Position numbers and translations under genes: made by a program. A DNA stretch of 64,000 nucleotides from Pelagihabitans pacificus. GTDB lineage: Bacteria; Bacteroidota; Bacteroidia; Flavobacteriales; Flavobacteriaceae. The DNA lies in assembly GCF_009371985.2 (NCBI RefSeq), contig NZ_VIKU02000009.1, positions 1-64,000 of the forward strand, written 5' to 3'. Positions 17,885 to 26,372 of this stretch are shown in pieces. A model generated the notes under the pieces. It was not told where the DNA came from. It saw only the letters and a program-made list of their open reading frames with translations, and did not search any database. Each line of letters begins with the position of its first letter. Position 1 is the first letter of the stretch.

Positions 17885-20227
17885 CTATTCTTTGGTAATC
17901 GTCTCATCCAAATTATAAATGACCTGTGCCGTAAGCATGAGGGCCGCTGTTTGGATGGGATCGACCGGTAGTTGTTCATATTCCCCGACAGCCACCAATC
18001 GTTGCGCCTCTTCGGGTTGACTTTTATAGGATGTCAATGCATCCTGATAGTAGTTGTGTAGGGTGGAAAGCTCTTCTTCCTTTGGAGAGCGAATCAAGAT
18101 GCGGCTAAAAATCCGCGCTACCAGATCGGAATGCTTTTCCTTATCGGCAATGGTGTTTTGCGCCAATACCCGGGCCGCTTCCAACACCTGTACATCGTTC
18201 TGCAACGCCAGTGCCTGCAAAGGAGTGTTTGTTTTTTGCCGACGTACCTCACAAAAATCACGGGTAGGGGCGTCAAAAATAGTCATGCTGGGTGGTGGCA
18301 AGGTTCGTTTCCAAAAGGTATAGAGCGAACGGCGATACAGGTTTTCGCCGCTATCGGGAACATAGGTGGTCAAAATACCGCGATTGCCCCCCGCATTGGT
18401 CTCCTCCCATAGTCCGGCTGGTTGATATGGTTTTACGCTGGGTCCACCGATGGTGGTACTCAACAAGCCGCTGGAAGCCAATATATAGTCACGGATCATT
18501 TCGCCGCTCATTCGAAATCGAGGGGCACGGGCCAGTAATTTATTCTCGGGGTCCACTCTTTTAAGATCGTCCCGGAGTTCCGATTTTTGCTGATACGTAG
18601 CCGAGAGCATAATTTTCTTGAGCAGGTACTTTATGTCCCATCCGTTTTCCATAAAATCGACAGCCAACCAATCGAGTAATTCGGGATGGGTGGGAAGGCT
18701 TCCCTGCACTCCAAAATCTTCCATAGTTTCCACTAGACCTCGACCAAAAAGCATTCCCCAGAGGCGGTTCACAAACACCCTCGCCGTTAAAGGATTATTG
18801 GCATCGGTTACCCATTTCGCCAGCCCCAGTCGGTTTTTGGGGAAGGTGTCGGGGAACGCATGGATAGAAGCGGGTGTGTTTGCTTGGACCGTATCGGTAG
18901 GTTCGTCGTAATTGCCTCGATTGAGTAGCATCGTTTCCCTGGGCGCTGCGTCGTTCATGACCATTACCTTGACACTATTTTGACCGTTGAGATTTACAAA
19001 AGACAGTACCCCCTTGGTCTCGACGGATGTCAGCTCCAGATAAGGGGGATCGGCGTAGAATTTTTCATTGGCGGCCTGGACCGCATCCATCTGGAGACCT
19101 TTTTCATCCACTTGGTTGAAAAAGGCAAATAGCTCGAAATAGTTTTTTTGGGAAATGGCATCGTACTTGTGGTCGTGGCAGCGGGCGCATTCCAGCGTAA
19201 GGCCCAAAATACCCTTGCCTAGGGTGTTGGTGCGATCCATCACATAGTTTGTCCGGTATTCTTCCTGTATCACACCGCCCTCCTGTGTAATCGGATGGTT
19301 TCGGTTAAAGCCCGTGGCCAATACCTGCTCTTTGGTGGCATTGGGCAACAAGTCCCCTGCCAGTTGCCAGGTCAGAAAATCGTCGTAGGGTACATTTTGA
19401 TTGAAGGCATGGATAACCCAATCGCGCCACGGCCACATGGTTCGATAGCTATCGTCTTGGTATCCGTGTGAATCGGCGTAGCGTGCCAGGTCGAGCCAAG
19501 ACTGCGTCATCCGTTCCCCGTAGGCTGGAGCAGCAAGAAATAGATCGATGGCCTCGGAAAGGATCTTGTTGGGTGGATTCTCCATCAACCGCTGAACCTG
19601 ATCCAGTCGTGGCGGAAGCCCGGTGAGATCTAGGCTCATTCTCCGAATAAGGGTCTCGAAGGAAGCCCTTTCCGACGGAAGCAACTCCTTTTCCCGGAGT
19701 TTTCTTAGAATAAAGGCATCTATTTCATTTTGCGCCCAATCCGTGGTTTCAAACCTTGGCACTTCCTTCTTCAGAGGAGGAAGGAAGGCCCAATGCCGTT
19801 CAAATTTTGCTCCCTGCCGGATCCATCGATGAATCAGTTTTTTCTCATAGGAATTCAAGGCCAATTTCGAATCCGGAGGCGGCATCAACTCCTCCAGATC
19901 ATCGGTGGTAATATGATGGTACAACAAGCTCTCCCCCGGTTTGCCCGGCACCAAAGCGTATTCCCCTGGTCGCTGCTTTAACTCCAAAAAAGCCGTTTCT
20001 TCCAGATCCAACCGCAGCCCCGCTTTTCGTTTATTGGCATCGGGACCGTGGCAGGTATAGCAATTGTCGGAAAGTATCGGCTTAATATGAAAGTTGTAAT
20101 CGACCGTTTCGGGGACTTCCAAATCGTCATAGATTCCTCCTGGGGAAGTAAAGACTCCCTTTTTGAAAGCGAACAGAAAGGCGATCAATATTCCTAGAAT
20201 GACCATAATGCCTATTTGCTGCTTCAT
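17885..20227 (-). CDS. PSD1 and planctomycete cytochrome C domain-containing protein
   Basis: About 780 residues. I start at the ATG at 20227 because the upstream in-frame codon at 20236 is TTG. An N-terminal membrane anchor (about residues 5-24) precedes a PSCyt1 cytochrome domain with heme motif CYTCH (56-60). A PSCyt2/DUF1549 domain follows (WLDLARYADSHGYQDD, then a second CxxCH, CARCHDHKYD, near residue 350). The C-terminal PSD1/DUF1553 domain includes NRLWGMLFGRGLVETMEDFG and TNTPLQALALQND. This is the standard architecture of a family abundant in Planctomycetes, probably periplasmic multi-domain cytochromes of unknown substrate. It is first in an operon with DUF1501, the cytochrome-LRR protein, SDR and FAH. 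No TANNTTTG promoter was found in the 255 bp upstream. Confidence 0.93.
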   Translation of the reverse strand: MKQQIGIMVILGILIAFLFAFKKGVFTSPGGIYDDLEVPETVDYNFHIKPILSDNCYTCHGPDANKRKAGLRLDLEETAFLELKQRPGEYALVPGKPGESLLYHHITTDDLEELMPPPDSKLALNSYEKKLIHRWIRQGAKFERHWAFLPPLKKEVPRFETTDWAQNEIDAFILRKLREKELLPSERASFETLIRRMSLDLTGLPPRLDQVQRLMENPPNKILSEAIDLFLAAPAYGERMTQSWLDLARYADSHGYQDDSYRTMWPWRDWVIHAFNQNVPYDDFLTWQLAGDLLPNATKEQVLATGFNRNHPITQEGGVIQEEYRTNYVMDRTNTLGKGILGLTLECARCHDHKYDAISQKNYFELFAFFNQVDEKGLQMDAVQAANEKFYADPPYLELTSVETKGVLSFVNLNGQNSVKVMVMNDAAPRETMLLNRGNYDEPTDTVQANTPASIHAFPDTFPKNRLGLAKWVTDANNPLTARVFVNRLWGMLFGRGLVETMEDFGVQGSLPTHPELLDWLAVDFMENGWDIKYLLKKIMLSATYQQKSELRDDLKRVDPENKLLARAPRFRMSGEMIRDYILASSGLLSTTIGGPSVKPYQPAGLWEETNAGGNRGILTTYVPDSGENLYRRSLYTFWKRTLPPPSMTIFDAPTRDFCEVRRQKTNTPLQALALQNDVQVLEAARVLAQNTIADKEKHSDLVARIFSRILIRSPKEEELSTLHNYYQDALTSYKSQPEEAQRLVAVGEYEQLPVDPIQTAALMLTAQVIYNLDETITKE

Positions 20228-20312
20228 GTGTAACAAGCTTATCGATATAGTAAACCAGCTCAGGGCCTTTGACCGCCAAAACGGCTATAGAAGGCGGGCA
20301 AACCCCGGAACA

Positions 20313-20332
20313 TTTAAATCTCGATGATCGAG
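20313..20332. repeat. TTTAAATCTCGAT element with dyad, copy 1
   Basis: The element TTTAAATCTCGATGATCGAG holds the inverted repeat CTCGAT/ATCGAG. The same first 13 bases, followed by a matching dyad, recur at 23031-23052. It lies between the YceI gene and the PSD1 operon, about 90 bp upstream of the PSD1 start. Function unknown. Confidence 0.45.
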
Positions 20333-20482
20333 TGGATACTCTGCCCTGTTAAAGTTAGCGAATTTAAGGAAAACGGCTGTGGATGCATTTTGTCGTTTTA
20401 CCATCATTATTTGAAAGTATAACAGCGACACCACGGGAAAGAACCCCGGCCAAACCTTCCGAAACCTAAGAAATAATGTTTG

Positions 20483-21025
20483 TTAGTTCCGTTCGAAAAC
20501 CAAATCGAACTTTACAATGACGTCATCCCCTACCACAATGGACCCGAACATGGCGGTCGGCGGCTCCATATTGTAGTCTTGCAGTACAATTTTCTTTTCT
20601 CCGACGATGCGAAGCGTACCGTCGGTTTTTGAGATTTTTGAGGGTACCTTTACGTCCTTACCTACCCCGGCAATCGTTAAATGTCCGTTGATATCTTGAC
20701 TTTCTCCTTCCGACAGCCGGGCATCGGTCACCGAAAACGATACTTTGGGGTGTTCTTCCTTTTTCAGGGCATCGTGCATTTTCTTGTCCATGGTCGCCCC
20801 CCGATCACTTAGGATATCGGCCACCGCAACTTCGAAGGTAATGGCCTTGATAGATTGCCCCTCTTCGTTGATGGTGCCTTCCATGGTATTGGCAGTAACG
20901 GTCCAATCGTGTAAGGTCGATGTGCCATCGATGGTCAAGGTGCTTTCGGAACCCAAAGTGTACGAGCCCTGCCCACAAACCATCGTTCCGCTTAGAAGAA
21001 ATAATACCATCCCAATTTTTTTCAT
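20483..21025 (-). CDS. YceI family periplasmic protein
   Basis: A 180-residue secreted protein of the YceI lipocalin-like family. The ATG at 21025 gives a clean signal peptide (MKKIGMVLFLLSGTMVCGQ); the upstream ATG at 21049 would only add a charged tail. Family features visible are the STLHDWTV motif near the mature N terminus, FEVAVADILSD...MDKKMHDALKKEEHPKVSF in the middle, and the closing VVGDDVIVKFDL strand. YceI proteins bind long-chain isoprenoids or amphiphiles inside a beta-barrel in the periplasm. The HDWT variant is common in Bacteroidota. It lies 48 bp downstream of the SUMF1 gene on the same strand and may be co-transcribed with it. Confidence 0.92.
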   Translation of the reverse strand: MKKIGMVLFLLSGTMVCGQGSYTLGSESTLTIDGTSTLHDWTVTANTMEGTINEEGQSIKAITFEVAVADILSDRGATMDKKMHDALKKEEHPKVSFSVTDARLSEGESQDINGHLTIAGVGKDVKVPSKISKTDGTLRIVGEKKIVLQDYNMEPPTAMFGSIVVGDDVIVKFDLVFERN

Positions 21026-21073
21026 AGTACTGTCTTTATCAATGTTCATCTCGGTTGAATGCAGCTATTTACC

Positions 21074-22102
21074 CTATTCATCAAGGACCAACTGCCAAAA
21101 CTTTTGCTGTTCCTCGGGAGTAGGTTGCTTTGCAGGACTCACCACTCTGAAACCGACGAAATTCGCATCGGTAAACCACCAAAAACTTTTTGGAATCTGT
21201 GGGTCCCGCTTTTGAAGCTTGAGGCTAGATGCCCTTCTTGCCGCCGAGCGCAAGGCGTCCGCATCATCGTCCCAAGAACCTCCACGTATTACCCTGGGAT
21301 GGATAACGGTGGGGGTAATCCACGGATTCTCCGCTTCCATGGTGGCATATGCATCCTCCTTATATTCATCCAAGGTCCATTCCGCGACATTCCCGTGCAT
21401 ATCGTACAATCCCCACGCGTTGGGTTGCTTGCTTCCGACTTTTGCATAGGCATTTCCAGAATTCTTGTAGTAAACCGCATAGGCATCCAGGTCGGGAATC
21501 GAATCCCCAAAGCTATACGCGGTGTCACTTCCGGCCCTCGCAGCATATTCCCACTCGGCCTCCGTAGGCAAACGATAGAACTTTCCAGTAATGGTACTGA
21601 GCCATTTACAAAACACCAAAGCCGAATAGGCCGACATACTGACGGCCGGATAACCATCTTTTCCCATTCCATAGGAAGGGTCCTCATAAGGCGGACTGGG
21701 CCTGGTAATGGCATCGATTTTCATCACGCGCTCATCATCCAACTTTACGAACAACTCCTTGTTCTGTTTAAAAAAGAGTTCGAAAAGCTCCCATGTAAGC
21801 TCGTATTTGCCCATATAGAAAGAGTCGACCCGTACCTGATGCCGGGGGCCCTCATCCGCTTTTCTATCGGGCTCCGACTCGGGACTGCCCATGGTAAACT
21901 CACCCTGTGGCACCAGCACCATATCAAAACTAATCTCCGTTGCGGGGATTTGCTCGGTATACCCCAATGACGAAATCGAAATGCTATCATTTTGGGTAAC
22001 GGCCTCCTGTGCCCATCCGTTAGTGTGTCTTAAGAAACAAAGCAACGTCAATAGCATCAAAAGCGAAGGGAAATAGGATTTTTTGGTGATTACTGAAGGC
22101 AT
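21074..22102 (-). CDS. SUMF1 (formylglycine-generating-enzyme fold) secreted protein
   Basis: A 342-residue exported protein with an N-terminal signal peptide (hydrophobic core about residues 12-30) and one SUMF1 domain. Visible motifs are FTMGSPESEPDRKADEGP, YRLPTEAEWEYAAR, NAWGLYDMHGNVAEWT and VIRGGSWDDDADALRSAARR...VGFRVV. The cysteines that make formylglycine-generating enzymes active are absent from the RGGSW segment (Asp residues stand there). It is therefore probably not a sulfatase-activating enzyme, but a structural or binding protein like GldJ/GldK and many other Bacteroidota SUMF1 proteins. It is followed by yceI after 48 bp. It is not part of the gldK locus 9 kb away. Confidence 0.9.
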   Translation of the reverse strand: MPSVITKKSYFPSLLMLLTLLCFLRHTNGWAQEAVTQNDSISISSLGYTEQIPATEISFDMVLVPQGEFTMGSPESEPDRKADEGPRHQVRVDSFYMGKYELTWELFELFFKQNKELFVKLDDERVMKIDAITRPSPPYEDPSYGMGKDGYPAVSMSAYSALVFCKWLSTITGKFYRLPTEAEWEYAARAGSDTAYSFGDSIPDLDAYAVYYKNSGNAYAKVGSKQPNAWGLYDMHGNVAEWTLDEYKEDAYATMEAENPWITPTVIHPRVIRGGSWDDDADALRSAARRASSLKLQKRDPQIPKSFWWFTDANFVGFRVVSPAKQPTPEEQQKFWQLVLDE

Positions 22103-22181
22103 ACGGCTTATTTTCCAGGTTATAGAGCGTACTATAGAAGTCTTAAATATATCGATTCTATCGCTTTCCTAAAATGATTTT

Positions 22182-22253
22182 TGGCAGGAAACGTGCAAAT
22201 AGTTTGAAGATCATCCCACTTATATTCCATTTTCCCGAAAAATAGTACATTTG
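22182..22253 (+). promoter_or_regulatory. Possible promoter elements for the DUF2807 gene
   Basis: Two candidates precede the gene at 22300. One is a sigma-54-like TGG-N10-GC arrangement (TGGCAGGAAACGTGCA, 22182-22197). The other is a -7-type TACATTTG (22246-22253, matching TANNTTTG) with no TTTG at the right distance upstream. Neither is convincing alone. Confidence 0.3.
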
Positions 22254-22299
22254 AATTCCCCCCGCGAGAACACTTTCAAGAACCATTAAAAATGAAAAA

Positions 22300-22977
22300 A
22301 TGAGAACAACCATTACCACCCTCTTGCTGCTGTTTGCCTGGAATGGAATCGCCCAAAAAGCCACCACCAAAGAATTGGAACCTTTTACCGAAGTGAAGGC
22401 GTACGACCGTATTATCGTGAGCTTGGTGAAAAGTAATGAGAATAAAATCGTTATTACAGGGGACGACCAGGACGAAATAAATATTAGCAACAAGAATGGT
22501 GTATTGAAGGTAAAAATGGAGTTCGATAATTTTTTGGATGGCGACGAAGCCAAGGCAACACTCTATTATACCGAACCCCTTACCCTTATCGATGCCAACG
22601 AAAATGCCCAAATACGTTCTGACGAAACCTTAAAAGGAGGTCGCGTAGAGATCAAAGCACAGGAAGGCGGTCAAATAGACCTTGAAATCGATTTGGAGGA
22701 CCTATACACCAAGTCGGTTTCCGGGGGCGGCATCGAGCTGACGGGATCCGCTACCAAGCAGGAGGTCATGGTAAACACTGGTGGGAAAATCAGGAACAGG
22801 GAACTCAATACCAAAGAAACAGTCGTAGTGGTGAATGCCGGGGGTCGGGCCGATGTAAAAGCCTCCGATTATGTAAAGGCCAAAGTTCGTGCGGGGGGGT
22901 ATATCTACATTTATGGCAGTCCAAAACAGGTAGATCGTGATAAGGTGTTTGGTGGAAAGATAGCCGTGGTCGATTAA
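22300..22977 (+). CDS. Head GIN domain (DUF2807) protein
   Basis: A 225-residue exported protein. A signal peptide (MRTTITTLLLLFAWNGIAQ) is followed by a DUF2807 putative auto-transporter adhesin/head GIN domain, a beta-helix-like fold rich in Gly and short strands. Visible phrases are EPFTEVKAYDRIIVSLVKS at the start and repeated inward-facing turns such as SGGGIELTGSA and VVVNAGGRADVKASDYVKAKVRAGGYIYIYGSP. The family is widespread in Bacteroidota; its role is unknown but an envelope location is likely. It is a single-gene unit on the plus strand between two minus-strand genes. A three-codon frame (ATG AAA AAA TGA) at 22292-22303 overlaps its start codon, probably by chance. Confidence 0.85.
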   Translation: MRTTITTLLLLFAWNGIAQKATTKELEPFTEVKAYDRIIVSLVKSNENKIVITGDDQDEINISNKNGVLKVKMEFDNFLDGDEAKATLYYTEPLTLIDANENAQIRSDETLKGGRVEIKAQEGGQIDLEIDLEDLYTKSVSGGGIELTGSATKQEVMVNTGGKIRNRELNTKETVVVVNAGGRADVKASDYVKAKVRAGGYIYIYGSPKQVDRDKVFGGKIAVVD

Positions 22978-23010
22978 GCCAAAAGAAAAAGGGTCTTTTG
23001 CACATAACTT

Positions 23011-23052
23011 CGAGACCAGGTCTCGGAGCGTTTAAATCTCGATTTTATCGAG
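23011..23052. repeat. Two adjacent dyads, including TTTAAATCTCGAT element copy 2
   Basis: CGAGACC-A-GGTCTCG (23011-23025) is a perfect 7-bp inverted repeat with one central base. Six bases later TTTAAATCTCGATTTTATCGAG (23031-23052) repeats the 13-base element seen at 20313 and has the dyad CTCGAT/ATCGAG. Both lie between convergent genes. They lack a T-run, so I do not call them terminators. Confidence 0.45.
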
Positions 23053-23141
23053 TAAAAAGCTGCACTATTTCCTTGGCTGCTTTCGTGAGGAATGCTTGGA
23101 AAATTTACTACAAACAGTACCGAATGTAGGGGCTTCCAAAT

Positions 23142-23168
23142 AAAAAAAGGGATGCGTAACCGCATCCC
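23142..23168 (-). terminator. Rho-independent terminator of the LRR gene
   Basis: GGGATGCG-TAAC-CGCATCCC forms a perfect 8-bp stem with a 4-base loop. On the minus strand it is followed by a run of seven T (A7 at 23142-23148 on the plus strand). It sits 33 bp beyond the stop of the LRR gene. Confidence 0.9.
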
Positions 23169-23201
23169 CTTTCAACCAAACTAACTAACTATAAGTAAGA
23201 A

Positions 23202-24089
23202 TTACTCATTATCGTCATCAACGCCTTCCTCGAACTTTGTATCGGCCATGCGTGTTTTGCTAAAGTCGATATCCTTGAAGTCGAGTTTTTCGTTTCCTTT
23301 GTCAAAATCGAGTACCAACATTCCCTTGGTATCCAAATACTGTAAGTTCTTGAACGAATCGAACTTGTTGTTTTGAATTTGCAACACTCTCAGGCTTGCC
23401 AACTGGCCGAATTCCTTTGGGATAGCACCCCCCAATTGGTTATTGGCCAAGACCAACTCTTTCAAGTTTGTCAGTGCCCCCATTTCCCTGGGGATCGAGC
23501 CTTCCAATCCGTTCTCAAAAAGTCCTAAGCTTTCCAAGCTTCCGAGACTTCCCAGGGAATCGGGTATTTCTCCCTTCAAATTGTTACTGGATAGGTTCAA
23601 AACCCTTAAACTTTTAATTTCCCCGATACTCCCGGGTATAGTGCCTGTAATAAAGTTGTTAAAGGCGGTGAATTCTTCCAAACCGACCATATTCCCTATA
23701 TCTTCGGGCAGGCTTCCCTTTATCCTGTTCATTTCCAGTTTCAACACCTTGAGATTCACCAATTTCGCGAGCTCTGAAGGGATCGTTCCCGTAATCTTGT
23801 TGAATGCCAGATTCAACACCTGTAGATTTTCCAGTTTTCCGATACTTTCCGGTAGCGGCCCTTGTAGATTGTTCCTAAAAAGACTGATCTCGACGACCTT
23901 ATCGTCGATAACCTTTATCCCGAACCATTGGGATACGGGCTCGTCCATGTCCCATTTTTTCGTCCAATGACTTCCATTGGTCGCCGTATAAAGGTCAATG
24001 AGCGCGCTCTTCTCCTCTTTTGAGATATCGGCGAACGCGGAATGCATCAGGAAACAACTTAGCAAGAAGGCATAGAAATACTTTTTCAT
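23202..24089 (-). CDS. Secreted leucine-rich-repeat protein (plant-type LRR)
   Basis: A 295-residue exported protein. The ATG at 24089 gives the signal peptide MKKYFYAFLLSCFLMHSAFA; the in-frame codon upstream is TTG. The N-terminal cap (EEKSALIDLYTATNGSHWTKKW...WFGIKV) and about seven repeats of the LxxLxLxxNxLxGxIPxxLGxLxxL kind follow, the plant-receptor-like LRR class. The acidic C-terminal tail ends EEGVDDDNE. Such proteins in Bacteroidota are surface or secreted binding proteins. There is no type IX secretion C-terminal domain visible. It is followed by a strong terminator (23142-23168). The only promoter hint is a TACTTTTG -7-like motif on the minus strand (24167-24174) without a partner -33. 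Confidence 0.9.
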   Translation of the reverse strand: MKKYFYAFLLSCFLMHSAFADISKEEKSALIDLYTATNGSHWTKKWDMDEPVSQWFGIKVIDDKVVEISLFRNNLQGPLPESIGKLENLQVLNLAFNKITGTIPSELAKLVNLKVLKLEMNRIKGSLPEDIGNMVGLEEFTAFNNFITGTIPGSIGEIKSLRVLNLSSNNLKGEIPDSLGSLGSLESLGLFENGLEGSIPREMGALTNLKELVLANNQLGGAIPKEFGQLASLRVLQIQNNKFDSFKNLQYLDTKGMLVLDFDKGNEKLDFKDIDFSKTRMADTKFEEGVDDDNE

Positions 24090-24266
24090 AGTCAACTTAA
24101 TTTGGTCAAGATATTGGGTTTCCTACAGTTTTTAAAAAACCGAAAGAATTGCCTTACAAATAACGCCAAAAGTAGGGGGAGTGGCAAAAAATATCGATAA
24201 AATGCCCTATTTTGTTGTGAAAGCCCGCTATTTTGTGGTGAACAAAATCGGGAGGGGGTAAATTGA

Positions 24267-26183
24267 CTATTTTGCCGAGGCCTCCAGTTCCGTAGAGAGG
24301 GTTTCCCAACGCTCCATCAGTTGTTCCAATTCCTTTTTTTTGCCTTGATAGGTATCGAAAAAGTTTGGTTTTGCAATGGTCGCATCATAATCCATAAGAA
24401 GGTCATGATCTATTTCGCCGATTTCCTTTTCGAGTTTGGAGATTTTGGCCTCTACCGAACTAAGCTTGTTCTTGAGTGATTTTATTTTTTTCTGATCTTC
24501 AAAACTATTTCCTGTCTTCTTTCGTGGGGGCACAACATCGTTGTATTCCCGCTGTTTTTCAATGACCCGAAAATTCTCGGCATTTCGTTGCTCCAAAAAG
24601 AAATCGATGTCCCCTAAATACTCTTTGATTTTTTTATCCTTAAACTCATATACCTTGTTGGTTAGACCTTGAAGAAAATCACGATCGTGGGAAACGACCA
24701 CCAAGGTACCTTCGAAATTCTGCAGGGCCTGTTTCAGGACATTCTTCGATTGAATGTCGAGATGGTTTGTAGGCTCGTCCATGACCAACACGTTGAAGGG
24801 CTGCAACAACATCTTCGCCAGCGCCAGTCGGTTTCGCTCCCCTCCCGATAACACCTTTACATATTTTTCGACCTCATCGCCCCGAAAAAGAAAGGAACCC
24901 AGGATATCGCGCACCTTGCTCCGATTCTTTTCGTTGGCCGCATCGATCATCGTATCCAAGATGGTTTTATTGCCATCGAGATATTCTGCCTGATTCTGGG
25001 CAAAATATCCGATTTGCACATTATGGCCCAGTTTCACCTTGCCCTCATGATCAAGCTCCCCGATCATTATCTTGGCCAAAGTCGATTTCCCCTGTCCGTT
25101 CTGACCCACAAAAGCCGTCTTACTGTCCCTTTCCAGCAACAGGTTGATGTCGTTTAAAACGTGATTGTCCCCATAGCTTTTTGACAAGCCTTCGATCTCG
25201 GCCACTACCTTTCCTGGGGTAACGGAGACCGGAAACCGTAGGTTCATGGTGGCAGTGTCGTCTTCATCGACCTCGATCCGCTCCATTTTATCCAATTTTT
25301 TCATGAGCGACTGGGCCATGGAGGCCTTGGTACTTTTCGCCCTAAACCGTTCTATGAGGCGTTCGGCCTGTTGTATTTCTTTCTCTTGATTTTTCTGGGC
25401 GTTCAGTTGTTGTTCCTTGATCTCGGTTCTTAGTTTTAGGAACTTGGAATAGGGTTTGTTATAGTCATATATCCTTCCAAGAGAAATTTCGATGGTTCTG
25501 TTGGTCACATTATCAAGGAACATTTTGTCGTGGGAGACGATCATCACGGCTCCGGGATAGCCATTGAGAAATTGTTCCAACCATAAAATCGATTCAATAT
25601 CCAAGTGGTTGGTCGGCTCATCGAGCAACAGTACATCATTGTGTTGAAGCAAGAGCTTGGCAAGTTCAATCCGCATTCGCCATCCCCCTGAAAAGGTAGT
25701 TGTCTTTTTATCGAAATCCTCCCTTTTGAATCCCAATCCCAAAAGAATCTTTTCGGTTTCGCCTTGATAGCTATAGCCACCCAAGATTTCATAATGATGT
25801 GTTACATCGTTCAAATCTACCATCAATTGGTGGTAGCCTTCACTATCGTAGTCGGTTCGTTCCGCCAATTGTTGATTGATTTCCTCGAGCCTTGTCTCCA
25901 GCTGCTTGATTTCGGTAAATGCCCGATACGCCTCTTCAACCACTGTTCGGCCTTGTTCAAAATCGATGTCCTGTCGTAGAAAACCTATTTTTAGGTCCTT
26001 TTCCATGGCGATGGTACCGGAGTCCAAAGACATCTCTTTGGAGAGTAATTTCAGCAAGGTCGATTTTCCTGCACCGTTTTTTCCAATCAGCCCTACCCGA
26101 TCACCCGCATTTAAGCGAAAGGATATTTCCTCGAATAAATATTCGCCTCCAAAAGAAACGGAAAGATTGTGAACGTTTAGCAT
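24267..26183 (-). CDS. ABC-F family ATP-binding cassette protein
   Basis: A 638-residue cytosolic protein with two complete ABC ATPase modules and no membrane domain. Module 1 has Walker A GKNGAGKST, signature FSGGWRMR and DEPTNHLD. Module 2 has GQNGQGKST, LSGGERNRLALA and DEPTNHLD. An inter-domain linker (P-site tRNA interaction region, about 245-310, Lys/Arg-rich) and a C-terminal coiled coil (about 545-635) follow the YheS/Uup/YdiF pattern. ABC-F proteins bind the ribosomal E site and modulate translation or give antibiotic protection. This domain layout is that of housekeeping types. It is transcribed alone: the LRR gene is 177 bp downstream, and the next gene upstream is divergent. Confidence 0.95.
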   Translation of the reverse strand: MLNVHNLSVSFGGEYLFEEISFRLNAGDRVGLIGKNGAGKSTLLKLLSKEMSLDSGTIAMEKDLKIGFLRQDIDFEQGRTVVEEAYRAFTEIKQLETRLEEINQQLAERTDYDSEGYHQLMVDLNDVTHHYEILGGYSYQGETEKILLGLGFKREDFDKKTTTFSGGWRMRIELAKLLLQHNDVLLLDEPTNHLDIESILWLEQFLNGYPGAVMIVSHDKMFLDNVTNRTIEISLGRIYDYNKPYSKFLKLRTEIKEQQLNAQKNQEKEIQQAERLIERFRAKSTKASMAQSLMKKLDKMERIEVDEDDTATMNLRFPVSVTPGKVVAEIEGLSKSYGDNHVLNDINLLLERDSKTAFVGQNGQGKSTLAKIMIGELDHEGKVKLGHNVQIGYFAQNQAEYLDGNKTILDTMIDAANEKNRSKVRDILGSFLFRGDEVEKYVKVLSGGERNRLALAKMLLQPFNVLVMDEPTNHLDIQSKNVLKQALQNFEGTLVVVSHDRDFLQGLTNKVYEFKDKKIKEYLGDIDFFLEQRNAENFRVIEKQREYNDVVPPRKKTGNSFEDQKKIKSLKNKLSSVEAKISKLEKEIGEIDHDLLMDYDATIAKPNFFDTYQGKKKELEQLMERWETLSTELEASAK

Positions 26184-26372
26184 CTTTAACAGTACTCAGT
26201 ACCAAGTATTTTACATATGGGTTTCCTAACTTATAAAGACCGGGTGTTCAGCATCGAAAATTGCCACCCACTAACCTAACTTAAAGGTTTACCTGATTTG
26301 CACCATTATTTTGTGACAATCGTTACACTTGAAAAACACCCAAACCAGTACCTTTACAGAAAGATTTTGCAA

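Noticed and set aside
21059-21970. A 303-codon plus-strand frame opposite the SUMF1 gene.
   Set aside because: It is fully antisense to a gene with clear family motifs, has no recognisable domain, and is an open frame caused by codon bias on the other strand.
22292-22303. Three-codon frame ATG AAA AAA TGA overlapping the DUF2807 start codon.
   Set aside because: Such A-rich triplets are common before starts in this AT-rich leader, and there is no evidence for a leader peptide.
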